From positions 744,001 through 808,000 of the forward strand of contig QXCR01000001.1 in NCBI GenBank assembly GCA_004380135.1: a stretch of DNA of 64,000 bases, given 5' to 3'. The notes below the pieces were generated by a model. That model worked only from the letters and a program-made list of their open reading frames with translations. It had not been told where the DNA came from and made no database searches. The stretch comes from Stemphylium vesicarium. Its lineage: Eukaryota > Ascomycota > Dothideomycetes > Pleosporales > Pleosporaceae. Position 1 is the stretch's first letter; every line of letters begins with the position of its first letter. The position numbers were made by a program, and so were the translations under genes. Below, piece after piece: positions 1 through 13,100 of the stretch.

Positions 1-3000
1 TAATGTGCGTTGAGGCGATGCAGCCATGGACGCAGGCTGCGGGTGGACTAACATTCCAATCGAAGCCTGACGCGGTCGAGAGTCTATCTGCCTTCCCCGA
101 TCGTCGCCCATGTCCGTGATAATATTGGGTGGCCGAACCGCGTCAGGACGACTCTTGTCCATACCGTCATTAGGTAAGCCAGGGCTATCGTATGATGGTG
201 GAGCTTCGTCGGGCACTTGCTCGTCATACTGCGGCGCCAAGTAATCGTGATCTGATGAAGACGACCTTCGGAGATGGTTTCCGCTGATCGAGTTCAGCTG
301 CGCATCGGGAAAAGCAGGCCCCATGGGTGTATAGGGTATCTTCGGAGGTGGCAATGGAGGAGAAAGTCCGCTTGCTATAGGGTTGGACGGACTGGCCATT
401 CCCGTCGAGTCGCGCGACATAGATAGAGGGTACGCTGCGGCTTGCGGAGACTGTTCAGAGCGTACTGATGCTGACTGATCAGGAGTCGGGTCACGATGAG
501 GTGTGAATGACCTATCGTGATGAGGCGAAGCTGACTGCTGCGGCACATAAGGATGTGGAGAATTCCGAGGCAGAATTTCTCGGTATCCACCTCCTTGTGG
601 ATAATTAGGTGAAGTTGCGACTGTGGATGTCACATTCTCGGGAGATGCGCGTGGTGAGGGCGATCCGGCAGCTCTTTCTGCCTGTTGTTGTTGCTGGGCA
701 TTGAAGAGATCCTGCATATACTGCCCTTGGCGGGCTCGAACAATCTCTTGTTCAGTAGCTCCAGCTGGGAAGTTGAGGTGCCAGAGACGATCTGGTTGCT
801 GCACCTCCGAGATACTACTCATCCTCGGTTTGTGGGTCTGTTGTACGCCAGGAGGAGGCGATGAGCTCGGCATGGCAGGAGAGTTCGAAATTGGTGATAC
901 AATAGACGTGGTACTGGCTTCTGAGTGCGATCTGTTGTTAGGACGCACTTGAGACTGTGCGGATACTTGTGGGGAGATCGCTTGCATCCTCGGGTCGGAG
1001 TATTGTCTCCCAACATCGTTGCGTGAAGCATGTATTGGCTGGTCCTGGTGGAATGGGGACACTGGCTGCTGCTGCCGATCTAACGGAGAGATAAAAGCTC
1101 CAGAGACCTGGCTGTATGCAGCAGGTATCGGAGGTGCTTCGTATCTAGGCTCTGACAGATTAGACTCGATAGGGGGCGATATCGGTGCGACATCATGGGA
1201 GGTATCATTATAATCCAGCCCTGACATGCTGCGGGGCGTGAATGGTGGGTGTGGGCTGTTTGGTTTGTGGTGCATAGACTGAAGTGGATATTGATGCTGA
1301 TCTGGTTGCGGACCCTGAGGATCTTCACTAGATGCGCGTTGAAATGTAGATCGCTCTTGTTGTTGCATCTGCTGACGTTGGGCTAACCAGGCTTCGTGGG
1401 CCCATTGCTCGGAGGGATGGTGAGGACCTTGCTCTTGTGCTTGCTGTTGATCATAACGAACATCTCTGTAGCCGTCCTGCTCATATGGGGAAGGCTGATT
1501 CTGACGCGGGGTTTGCAGTTGTTCCGCCTGTGCTACTGCGTATGTATCTCGATCTCGAGAAGGCTCACGCTGTCTATACAGTTCGTGTTGTTGCCGTGCA
1601 GCTAACGTGGTGGCATAGGCCCCTTGTTCGCCTGAAGTATGCTCAAAATCGGGCTTATAGTAATCCCCAGAGGTGGAACGCTGGTCACCATGACGCAAGT
1701 GAGGAGGAATGCGATCGAACGAGGTACCTGGGTTTTGAGTGGAGAAACCGGCTGGAGGAGTAGCCTGTAGAGACTTTCGGTTCCTTTGTCGAGCTTGATG
1801 TTCTTCAGCTAATTGCTTTGTTCTAAGAAATGCAGAGCCTTCGTCTGGGCGCATACTTGACATCGACTGCCTAGGCGGTTGCACTTGCGGAGATGGACTT
1901 TGCGAGTACGTTTCTGGGGCGAACCGAGGCGACTCATACTTTGGACCTGCCGGTGGCATACCCTGTACAGTATGGGGCGGAAGCTGCCCAGGGGGGTAGT
2001 ATGCCAAACCAGATGGCTGTAGCCTATGCGGCTGCTGTTGGGGGGCCCACTGTGAAGGGGGAGGTTGTGCAGACACCCCGAAATTGTCTTGCTGAGCCTT
2101 CTTGGCTTTCTTATCCTCCTTCGACAACTTTAATTTCGGGGCCCGGCTGTCGCCGCCCGCGCTCCCTCTACCGAAAAGTGCACCTAATCCAGAGAACCTT
2201 TTCTTCTTTCCACCCTCCGGTGCGTCAGCTCGGCGCGTCGGTTGAGCAAGACTCTGGACACTAGATGTCGAGTAAGGCAGCTGGGGTGGAATGCCATTAG
2301 ATGGCATAGAACCTCTAGGGTTCCTTGGGTCAAATTGAGGGTCCTGGGTGAAGTGTGACTGTTGTCCCATGTTCCGGTGAATTGGTGGTGCAAAATATTT
2401 CGATTGTTCCCTTGTCTGCATGGACGCCTCGTGCGGAGGGACGACCCGACTCGCACTTGAGTGTGGCGGAGCGTGGGAGTTAGGATCTGCTGGGAGCGGC
2501 TTGAGACTTGGATCAGTCATCATATTGCCTGCGCTGGATTGCTGGAAATCACCAGGGGCTTTTCCACCAATATTCTTGAACATCGATGAAAGTCTGGGTT
2601 TTGACGAGGACTTTTCATGGGGCCTTGTCGCTTCATGAACAAGTGGCTGTGCAGGACCAGCTAGTTGTTGACTCTTGATAGCCTGAAGATGAGGGTGACT
2701 AGCCTGCTGCTGCGTCTGCTGATGAAGCTCATACTGGTTCCTTGGTCCTTGGTTCGGTGCTGGATATCGCAAATCATTGTATTGACTTTGTCCAGGCGGA
2801 AGATCCAGTACGCCTCGAGGGGCTGATTGATCTCGTTGTGCTTGGGGTTCATGCAAAGCTCGGTTCGCGATCTGATTAGCAGGCAGTGGTCGGCCATGTG
2901 CATTGGCCATCTCCGGGCGTACGTGTTGAGAATTTCCGTGAGGAAACGGAGAGGAGTGGTCATTGGGCGCTTGCGTGGTTTGAACCACGGGATCTATTGA

Positions 3001-5772
3001 TTTGACAGCTCGAAAGATGTTCTTGGTAGGGTGTGAGCCGTGTGCAGGTGGCAGTTGATGTGGCGGCTGGTCTTGGTTCCATAATGGGTCCGAATGATTC
3101 AGTGGATTTGCAGAATATATCGTTCCAGACGGTGGCGTATAATGCTCTTCAGTCTGGTTGCAATGCTGCTGAGGTACTGGAGGCACTTTCATATCTTCCG
3201 GAGTTGGCGCCCGGTTGATTTGATCTTGAGGTTTTCCATCTTGGTCCGCAGGTCCTGAAATAAAGCTCATCGGACGCTCTGTGCTATACCTTGGTCGATT
3301 CCCGTCTCGCGATCCGGGTGCAGTGCCGATGCTGGGAGTAGGAGATTTCATCAGCTGGGGTTGTGGGGCTAGTCCAGTTGTCTGAGGTTCGGTAAGCTGC
3401 AGAGGCTGGCCACGTTCGTCTTGCACGTCTTTGACAATGCCATTGTGGTCTGCGTACAGATCAAAGTCATCATCTTCGCGGCTGACGGTGCGGTCGCTAT
3501 GCGCTGCGGGAGCCTCTTCTGGAATCTGCGCCGGAGTAGTTGAGGGTTTTGTGGAAGATTCAGGTTGCATCCGACGGATAGTTGATGGGGTTGATCTTCC
3601 AGTAGAAGCTTGGGAATAAGGAGTGCTACCCTCTTCAGATACCATGGCAGAGATCTGCGAAAGCAGGGACCTTGACCTCTCTGGAGCGGTCATAGCATTA
3701 CTCGAGGCCTGCAGTTGCTGTGCTTGGTGTTTGAAGTCTGGAAAGGCATTTTGAGGTCGCGCATGCCCGTTTGGTATCGCGCTACGCGAATCGTCCTCAT
3801 GCGATGTTCCAGCCTTCGGAGTCTCGGGCCCACTCTGGACGATGCGCGGGACCGGCGCGACAGGCGTGACGAAGCTACTCTCATCGTTCATCTCGCCCAA
3901 TGTATGTGCATCAGAAAGCGAAATATGGGGAGTGTCACGATGTTCCCATGCTGCAGCAGATGGAATAGCGTTCGCTTGCACGGCGTCGGAAGGGGACGTT
4001 GCGACGCGGCGCGTCTGTGAGGTGTCAGCGCTGAGCCCCACTGGGTCAGGGCTAAGCGAAGCGTCCCCAACTGTTCGTGTTGCCCCGGGCTGCTGGTCTG
4101 GGGCTGTAATTTGCCCAACGGCTTTCGACTCTGGATCTGGTGAAGAGAACGTTTCTTTTTGGCTCAGTGCGCTGTGCGCCGTCGGCAGCTCCAAGTCTTT
4201 CTTGGTAAACCATACGGGACTGAAGGCACGTTCTGCGTCCGGTTTCTCGGGGTTCGCAGCGGCGTCGTTGTTTTCAGAATCAGGGGAAGCATCGAAGGCA
4301 TCCGGCGAGTCGCGTAGACGCGATCCTTCAGGATCAAATTGCGAACCTTCTCGAGCCTCACCAGTGCGGACGTTCTCACCATAATAACCTAGAGTTGGTG
4401 ATTCCACTATTGACGTGCGATCCTTAGACCCAAATTGCCCTTCTACTACTGCGAGCTCAAGTCGGCGATGTACCGCAACTGGTGACATAGATTCAGGGTA
4501 TCCGGGTCGAGAAGGCGAGCGCTTTGCAAGATTCGAAATCCCCTTTCCAGAGTCCACCGGTGGTCGTCCTGTCTTGTCGACGTTGGCTGGATGTTGATTT
4601 ACCAAATTGGCCGACGTGTCATCAGGTTTGACTTCAATTGACTCTTCGTTGATTGTTTGCTTGTCCCGTAATGTTATGAAAGTAGGTAGTATAGGGCTGA
4701 TGCTGTCGGCTTCCGGCTCTACATTGGGCGCTGGTAATGTCAAGGGATTTCTCCCTCGCGAAGGCTTGTCATCGCTATCTTCATCGCTTACGTCCATGTG
4801 CCTATCGAAAAAGAAGGGGTGTTGCTCAGGGGGTGTAGGGGCTGGCAGCGGGTCGTGGTTCAATCTCGGCGGTTGGTCGTCATCGTCATCAATCTCGATT
4901 GCTCCGGCTGGGGCTTTTTCCGCGAATCCAAATTGGAACCCTTCGTTGCTGGGGATTTCAGACTCAGCAGTTGGGATATCAGGCTGGAAATATCCTTCCG
5001 GGGCGCGCAACAGCAACTTGTAGTCTTCGGCTTTTTCTTCTGCACCGGATTGCGCATCGTCAGTGAACACTGGGGCGTGCGCGAGCGACCTTCTATCCTT
5101 GGTGACTACTGATGGCGTCGATTGTCGACTCGGTACGGTCGGAGGTGTTGAATGGCGGATGACAGACTGTAGCATCCGATGACTAGCGCTATCTTGACTT
5201 GATCTGCGTCGGTAATGTTTGATTGCGACTTCGTCGGGAATTGGAGGCACCGGTGGGACATGGTGTTCAGTGTCCCCGTCCTGACCAGAAAAGGCGCTTT
5301 TCGCTGGTGAAGGGAGTATGCCCAAGCGTGGCTGAGAAGAGCTGCGACGCGGGGGCGTAGTGTTGAAGTATTCGTTCAGAGCAGTTGGTGGTACGCCAGG
5401 GTGAGACGTCCAAGAGTCTGGAGCATGGAAAGAATTCGGCCGATGGCCGCCCATTAGGAAGTGATGAAGCTCGCGAGGTGGCGAGATCTTGGGTGTAGTA
5501 CCAGCGATTGAGCTTGGGTCATGATTAGGCAGCGCAACACTACTTGGCCTGCTTCTTGAGCGACTGGCGCGACGAAATGGAGATGAAAAAGAGAATCGTC
5601 TCTTTTTCTTCTCTTCATTTGGTACCTCTCTCTCTTTCTCCTTTTCGGTCACAGAGCGCATCAATGCTGCACTCAACGCAGTCTGCGCCCTTGGCCTCCT
5701 CGTCACCAACTCAGGCTCTTCGGAAACTTCGCGATAGGAAGGTGCCGAGTCCGTTCGGGTATGCGAAGAAGC
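1..5772 (-). CDS. Very large low-complexity fungal protein, C-terminus beyond the left edge
   Basis: A reading frame is open without interruption from about 5772 down to base 1 on the minus strand, roughly 1,920 codons, and continues past the edge. I do not recognise the family. It is rich in Pro, Ser, Gln and Asp/Glu, with almost no predictable globular domain. Features seen: a basic/aromatic stretch KKKRRFSFSSPFRR (about 5566-5610), an acidic DDDDD run, and two further basic motifs, KPRLSSMFKNIGGK (about 2560-2610) and KKKRFSGLGALFGR (2161-2208). A stop codon lies in frame just upstream of 5772, so the 5' end is either a splice acceptor (ATATAG at 5773-5778) or the internal ATG at 5661. It may be the second exon of the gene ending at 6041, because a 280-nt intron joining them keeps phase. 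A scaffold-like role is only a guess from composition. Confidence 0.6.
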
Positions 5773-6040
5773 CTATATCAGGCATTGGCATCAGCACAGG
5801 CACTAGGGCGGGGAATGGAATGGCTCGAGATTTTGACTTGAAATTACGTTCACATCAATATGGAGCTACAGGCAAGGATACGGTCGTACAGTGGAAAAAG
5901 AATGAAAACGCCCAAAGGTCAAAACGCCACATTCGAATTCCATACGATCCCATCCAAGCGCCTGACGCAGCCCATTGGGCAAAGAGAAGAACCTTTGCAA
6001 CATTCTTGCGGTATGTCATACGGGGAAGAAAGAGAAGGGA

Positions 6041-9000
6041 TTACTTGTCTACCTTTTCGCGGCCAAATCGGCTCTTGCCTTTGGCGAAAAGTCCTTTGGC
6101 GCTAGTCATACCTTTTCCACCAAGTACATTAGCAGTATGCAGTAGATCTTTTCCTTTGAGCTGCATTTGCTGATTCGCAATGCGACCACCAAAACCTGAT
6201 CCAGAAGGCGCGACAGCAGTGGGCGAGCTTGTGCTAGCAGGGGGTGGCGCGCTGGCAGTGTTGTGTTGATCAGAACTGAGATCAACGCTGCTCGATCCAG
6301 CGAACTTCCCAAACAGAGCCAGCGAGCCAGTGTGTCGATGGCGAGCAGACGCCGTAGGTACTCGTTGCATCGGGAATGCCTGAGTTGCTAACTCAGGGTT
6401 TGCCTCCAGAGTTACAGTTAACCAATCGTTTAGTCCGTGATCTACTGTGGCCCAGTAATCGCGCGTTTTGTTATAAGTATCGATTCGCTCCGCTGCTGAA
6501 TTGAGTGTTGCAATCTCTCGAGCGCCCCAAGGCTTGTCTGTGGTTGGAGACTTCGTGTCAGAAGACCCCTGTACGGCAGTAGAGACCTTGGGTTGATTAC
6601 TAGGTGATTCGACCGCAGGGTGTTGTTCTGCTGGTTCCGGCAGTTGTTTCTCGCTTAGTTTGGGCTCCTCAGATGGTTCTCGAGGTGACTCGTTATCGGC
6701 ACTGAAACGTGGGGGAAGATCCACGGCTTCAGGATTGAACTCTGTGTTGACAACATGAAGACCCGGCGAATGTGTTCCTTCCCGAGTGGGGCTGACCATA
6801 GGGCGTGTAGGGTCTAAAGGAGGCGAGGGCTGTACCGGCTTCTCAGGATCACCTAAGGGATCCGGTTTGGTGACCGTGAAAGTATGATCCGTGCCAAAGT
6901 AAGAATCGGGTGGGCCCTCAGACGGCTGCTGACGATCCTGCTCTGCAGCTCTTTCCACTACCGGAGAAGACACTTTACTTTCCTGTATAGCCGTGGTAGT
7001 CCCTGTCGTGGGGACCTTCTCTGCTTGGTCATCTGGCGTTTGTAATTGGGAGTTGCTCGCCTCCCAACTGAAGCGCTTCACGACAGGTTGAGTCGGTTCT
7101 TCAGATTGTGGCAGGAAAGCGACAGTCGCGGACGGTTGTTCCTGGGCATTGCGGTCGCTGCCTTGAGAAGATCTACGAGAAGCACGGTCTTCCTCCGCCC
7201 AATAGCTCTTGTACTCGCTTGGTAGGATAGAGCTGGCACGATTCGTACCCGGGCTGGCTGGCACGAGTGTAGCATCGTTTGGTTCGCCAACCGGCGACTC
7301 TGGAGCTTTGAAAGGGCTGAGGCTCGCAACGATTTCCTTCCGCAAACGATCACTTTCTTGATCCTCAGCTGAGGCATCGGTGCTTAATTGCGGATCAAGA
7401 CTCGGGCGGTCATGTTGGCTCTTAAAAAGTTGTGATGGCCTTTCCTTCAAAGGCGCAGGAGGTGTAAGCTCAGGCTCTAGCACATCTTTTGCAGGTGGTG
7501 TGGGTGGAGCGCTCGAATTAGACGTTATCGTACGATCAAGTTGCAGGGGCCTAGGCAGATAGACGTTGCCATGCTCGCCACGCTCCTTTTGCTCACGCTG
7601 GCCTTCGGATGATTGCTCGTCCGCTCCCAGAGTCGTGCGAATAGAATCGACCATTGCAGCTCCAGCATTCCTAAGTGCGGCCATGGGATCGGAATCGTTC
7701 GCATCGGAGGAAGTGCCTTCAGCAACAGATTGCTTGGCCGTTGTAGGCGTCAAGTCAGACTTCTCGAGTGAAGCCTGGTTGTTGTTTGTAGTGCCCAAAC
7801 TTCGATCTTGCTCTCCTTGTTCAGAGGGTGTCATTGCCGTTGTAGCATAGGATTCCCACTGGCCTGGAAGGTGAGGACGAAATTCTTTGACTGGGCTGCT
7901 GGGCTTTGAAGGGCTACCTTTGGTTGGGGACGCTGCACGCGAGTTGTCATGGCTTCGCTCCCACGACTGCATGCTATTTCTTGAACGATTCGATTGTGTG
8001 GACCCACGTCTTGAGGACGCCACCTCTCCGAATTTGCCAGCCAGCGCTTGCACACGGCCTTTGCTGGGCGACTCAGAGCGATCGCGCGGCAAAACGTCTT
8101 CGATAGGAGACTGCGCATTGTGGGAATCTAAGAACATGGTTTGTGATTGACGCTCCGTCACTCCCAAATCAGGAGCGCCGCTGTTGGGCCGGCTTCTCGT
8201 TTGTATGGCGAGGTCTGCTTCGCGAGCAGCATATGCAGAAGAAGGACCTTGAAGCCCACCCTCCATATCACCAGTATTGTCGTTGTCTTCGGTTGAGAAA
8301 AGGGCGGATTTGGGCTCCGGAACATCCCTACTGGGTGCTAGTACAGGCGACCGAGCTGGGCTGTCACCACGAGTCGGCGTAGCAAGGCCACTGCGCGGTG
8401 TTGAGGAGCTAGAAAAGTTGCGGGTATGACCAGGTGAGGGTTTTCTTGGCACATGATGTATTGCTTCGATGTTGTGCGCGGACGTTGGCCGGGTGACCGG
8501 AGTCGTGGTTTCGCTAGGTTCTTCTGCGATCACGGGCGTGCTCCCCTCTATTTGATTACGGCTTTTCAACGCCGATGCAGCAGAGCTCGGAACGCGACTC
8601 ATAATGGGGCTGATTCCAGAAGTGCTGCCAGTATTGCTCCTCAGAAGGTCTGAGCTCGAATCCTGCGAGATGGGCGTTGGCGGAACTGAGCGTGAGTCGT
8701 CTGTCCGGGTGAAGGCCTGGTCGACAACAGAGCGCAAACCCTGGTCATCCGGTGGCGACACGACGGGGCGCTCTTGACGATGTGTCTGCGTGTTGTTCTG
8801 TGTTGCGGTAGCGTCATAATCAGCCAAGTACTCGCTCTTGCGCTCGGCGACTGTTTCCATGGGATGCAGCGATTTCCCGACTTCTTGACCCAGTGCTGCG
8901 TCATCCCGCGATGGAGACGAAAGAGAGTCCAAGCTGGGTCGAGAGGAATCCAGCGATGTACGCTCGTCGTGGTGACGCTTGTATATGTCGGCTGGTCTTA

Positions 9001-9696
9001 TAAAGGGCAGCGGCTTATCAGATCCACTACCATTGCGCGGACGCGGGGAGGTGCCTATTGGCAAGTCTCCCTGACCTATGCTACTTTTGCGCGGAGGGAA
9101 CTGAGTGTTCGAAGGCGGGGTGAAGTCGGCTGGAACCTGTGAAATGCGTGTCTGTAGCGGTGGGGGCACTGCAGTAGGGCTGAAGTCACCTCTACCTCCC
9201 ATGTCGTAGTCTTGTCCGAAGGCAGCACCACCTGCTGGTCCCTGAGGCTCCTCATATGGCTGTATGTGACCATGCTGCGAATGTGGTATCGTCGATGAAA
9301 ACGCCCGCTGTTCTTCTCCTTGCTCAAATGAGTTCCTGCGCGCTTTCGGCAATGGCGCCTGGTGGGAGGGGTCGGTGAAGCTCCGCGAGGGCTGATCCAG
9401 GTGCTGAGCATAGTATCGCGGCTGAGCCTGTTGCGGTTCCTGATTGGCGCCATATTCGTCGTACTCATCGTAGTCGCCCCAGTCATCACCATCATAGGCA
9501 TTCTTCTTGGCCTGTACCCATTTCTTCGTTTTGGCGCGATTTACATTGGTCTTGAAGGACACGGGCTGGCCGGCAGAGAAGGGAGACGCGCTCCGATCGC
9601 TAATACGAGTCAGTCTACGGATGCAGGTACTCGGAGGATCAGAACCTACAGAGGCGACCTGGCTTCCTCCTGGTGAAAGCGGAAGGGGCCAGACAT
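6041..9696 (-). CDS. Large conserved filamentous-fungal protein of unknown function (about 1,201 aa)
   Basis: Two exons: 9696-9650 and 9599-6041, joined by a 50-nt intron (donor GTAGGT, branch CTGAC, acceptor TTAG). The start is the ATG at 9696. The large frame alone would begin at a GTG, so the first exon (MSGPFRFHQEEARSPL) is needed. After the junction the protein reads DRSASPFSAGQPVSFKT, then an NRAKTKKWVQAK segment and an acidic Asp/Tyr patch; from memory this N-terminus is conserved in filamentous fungi. The middle, about 1,000 residues, is Ser/Pro/Thr-rich and looks disordered. The last ~150 residues are more ordered, including an ERIDTYNKTRDYW segment and a Lys/Gly-rich end GLFAKGKSRFGREKVDK. 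No enzyme motif, signal peptide or membrane segment is visible. It may continue by splicing into the coding region left of 5772. Confidence 0.75.
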
Positions 9697-10647
9697 GGTG
9701 AAATAGTCAAGTTTGGGGTTCTCCGAGGTTGGGTATGCGCACGACTATAATGTAGGGCTCCACTGGGGCTGAGCCCGAGACCTGCTACGACGTCCGGTTC
9801 ATACAAGGGGAGAAATCAGCGAATGTCTGCAGAGAAGGGGCCTGCAACAATGACGCTGTCTAGCCGCCGCGCGGGTACAGCCTTGGGTCGGTTGCGGTAG
9901 GAAGAGTGGCTGGAGTAGGTCGGGAGGGACTCCTCGATGAGGGCACGACCAAGCTTCCGGGATGATACGTCACCTGGTGCGAGCGATGAAGGCCCGACGT
10001 CTACCAGTACGAAGAATTGCTCGCCAGGCAGGTTGACAGCAAAGAGTACAGCAGTATTTGAGGGGTAGCACAGCGAGAGGAGACTGTTTCCTTGATTGTG
10101 CCAACTCTCCGCCCGGCTTGACGGCTGTGCGGCTCAAGGCCCAGCGCCACTGCTGCAGCGCTCCGCGTCAAGTGTGGCGCAGACAGCCCTGGAAAGATGC
10201 GGACATGGGCCGCTCCCAGAACTAACCACGTTCCCCCAATTCCACCCCCGGCCAGGCCTCAATCATTCAACACAACTCACCCGTATCCGCGGTGATTTCC
10301 CAGGAACAAGCCCGACTTTGTGCCGCAAAACGCCTGTCCATCGACACTTCCGATAAACTTCGCAGAGAAATTTGACAGAGCCTGGCCGTCCTTGGCTCCG
10401 ACACCCAGTCCTCTCTAGACAGATTCCACCGTCGCGACGCAACGCAACACGGGCGCCACCATTGCTTGCCTTGCACCAGAGGATTAAGCATTTGCACATT
10501 TTCAGCAGTATAGTGTAATCCGATCCAGGCCACGACACGGATTTACTTCTCCAGCGCATCCGGAGCGCCTGGCCACCACGCTCTCGACACGCGGCGCGCT
10601 GCCCCTATCCGCCTCGACTTCCTCAGACGCCATAATACCCACGCACA
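9697..10647. other. Divergent intergenic region between the large minus-strand gene and SED5
   Basis: About 950 bp with no credible coding frame. It should hold the promoters and 5' leaders of both flanking genes. Just upstream of the SED5 ATG there is a C-rich, pyrimidine-skewed stretch (about 10220-10640), common in fungal leaders. Confidence 0.6.
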
Positions 10648-11732
10648 ATGGCCGTCTCCATTCAGGATCGTACCGACGAGTTTCGCTCTATCCTTGCACA
10701 GGCTCAGCGACGGCAGGCACAGTCCAAGACAGGCGCGCAGCGGCAGTCGCTTTTGACGGCGCAAGAGAAGGCCCAGGCAAACCCCAGCCCACAGCGTCAG
10801 CGCTCAGAATTTGCGCGCAATGCAGCCGACGTCGCGCGAGGTGTCGCCAGCACAATGCAAAAGCTGGAGCGGTTGTCGCAACTAGCTAAGCGCAAATCGC
10901 TTTTCGATGACCGGCCCGTCGAGTTTGACGAGCTCACTTTCGTCATCAAGCAAGACATGACGGCGCTGTCTGGGCAGGTACAGGCACTGCAACAGATGAA
11001 CTCGAAGCAACATCCCAAGTCGAAACCGGGCGTGGACCAAGAAGGCGAGCACAACAGCAACGTTGTCATATTATTGAAGGACAAGTTGCAGAACGTCGGA
11101 ACGAACTTTAAGGATGTGCTGGAAGTACGAACGAAGAACATGCAGGCGTCGCGCTCGCGGACAGAGCAATTCCTGTCAACCGCTGCGCAGCAATCCCACA
11201 GCAGCCTTGAGCCCGGCAGGACCGACTCTCCGCTATACCAGACACCGCAGCGAGGACGATCACCAGGAGGATTCGGCAGAAACACCAACGCAGTCCAGCA
11301 AGACTTGCTCTCGCTCGAGCCCTCGGGACCATCGGCTCTAACGCGGGGCGGACAGCAATCAGACGCACAGCTGCTTCTCATGGAAGAGGCTCAACCGCAG
11401 AACACATACATCCAGGAGCGCGGGCGGGCGATTGAGTCAATCGAATCCACCATTCAGGAACTCGGAGGCATCTTCAGCCAGCTCGCCCAGATGGTGTCGG
11501 AACAAGGAGAGCAGATTCAACGGATTGATGCCAACACCGAAGATGTTGTAGATAATGTCGAGGGTGCTCAGCGAGAGCTGATGAAGTACTGGAGCCGCGT
11601 ACAGGGCAACCGATGGCTCGTCGCAAAGATGTTCGGAGTCCTGATGATATGTACGTATACCTGGTCCTCGACTTGTTGACTCAGTGCTGACAGCTAGTAG
11701 TTTTCCTACTTTGGGTCCTTATTTCTGGTTAG
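10648..11732 (+). CDS. SED5: Syntaxin 5 / Sed5-type Qa-SNARE of the Golgi
   Basis: A 344-aa protein in two exons (10648-11650 and 11701-11732; 50-nt intron). It is a tail-anchored t-SNARE acting in ER-to-Golgi and intra-Golgi vesicle fusion. The N-terminus has the short IQDRTDEF peptide which in this family binds the SM protein Sly1. An Habc-type helical region follows (about 40-190), then a Ser/Gln-rich linker, then the SNARE motif (about 255-315) with the zero-layer Gln within EQIQRIDANTEDV. The second exon supplies only the end of the membrane anchor: across the splice the protein reads MFGVLMIFFLLWVLISG and stops, a typical Sed5 C-terminus. Without the intron the anchor would be replaced by a polar tail. 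The ATG at 10648 is in a good purine context. Confidence 0.96.
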
Positions 11733-13100
11733 ACTTGCATGATCTCGTCTCTTTGCATGACCGGCGTTCAGGAAGACAAGAAGCATCAGCACCAGCTCGG
11801 TCTGGCATCGCGCTGGCGGAGCACCTGTTGCATAATGCGCTCTACTTCGCTCCCATTTGTATTTATACCTTATTTTGTTCAATTGTTTCAACTACATGGG
11901 CATCGACGATTCTACGTTGTATGCGTCAGGTGTCTAGTCATTTTAATAGACCCTTGGATTTTCTTCGGCTTCCATGCGCAATGCTCTAGGAATAGTTTTT
12001 TGTTTTGAATAATGCCTGCGGTTGTAGCCCGCGCTCTGTCTGTGCGGTCTTAGCTGCATATGTACAACATGCGGGCCGGTATCTGGATACATGCGGTCGC
12101 TTAGATCGGTCGGTAGCAGCACCGGCACGAAGCTAGAAATAGACTTGGTTGCATCACCCAAACGTTGCATTCGTACTGTGGTGCTGGTTGCATGGCTGGA
12201 AGCTTACATCCGAAGCGTGCAATATAAGACTTGACGTTGATTACAACGTAAGGAGCTCCTTGGCTGTAGCCGACCTTGGCTGGCAGCTCAACAACGTCGG
12301 CAGCGATCAGCGGGAGCAAGCCGCACGGTTAACCGCCCTGTGACGGCATCCTTCAGAAGCTAGTCTATCCGCTGTATCACCAACGTCGCGGAGAGAGCTG
12401 GCACGTGAAAGCGAGGAAGCTCATGATTACACAATGCGTCCAAGGCCGGAAGCGATGAATCATTGCATGACAGTTGACAGACGCGGCATCCTGGCAGCCG
12501 TGACGGAGACAGGCGAGGGAGGTGTGACTTATCAATGACTTTAGGCCAGCGCTAGAAGAAGTGGCCTGTAGTCGTCGGCCCAGGGTGGGATGTAGGTACG
12601 ACATGATGACAAGGACGGCGCGACGTCGGCCGGATGGCTGCATTGGTTTCACCGTGGGCGTCTGCAAACAGTCATGGTTGCCAAAGCACAGTGACCTGTT
12701 TTGAAGACATGATACCGTCTCCACCGACACTCGAAAAAAGCGCGCAAGGCGGCGGGCGAGATTGCCGCGCCTCGAGCGAATCGCATCTTGTATCAAGCAA
12801 AATGCTGGGGGGCAGCATCAGCTCGCAGATGACCAGGACTGGGCGTCGTCGACTCGGCTAGCGCCCTCCTTCCCAATGTCAACCCGCACGCCGACCTGAC
12901 ATGTCGACGCCTGATCCGCCGTTGTTCTGCTGCACTGCTGCATCTCTCCGCTAGCCGCCCAAGATTTGTGTGCTGGCCGTCGCAGCTCTAACGCGCCCGC
13001 CCAAACCAAAAGGAACATCGCGTCTGCCGCCCGCATGTCTTGGTAGCTTCTCTTCTTGACATCACGAACCACCAGGTGCATGCATGCGCGCTCCGGCGCA
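11733..13100. other. Intergenic, no gene seen
   Basis: About 1.37 kb between SED5 and the next plus-strand gene. The first 250 bases are T-rich and probably the SED5 3' UTR and terminator. Small frames on both strands lack recognisable content. The last few hundred bases should contain the promoter of the gene starting at 13101. Confidence 0.6.

Noticed and set aside
5544..6173. 209-codon plus-strand frame
   Set aside because: Overlaps the junction of the two large minus-strand coding regions and has no protein-like pattern.
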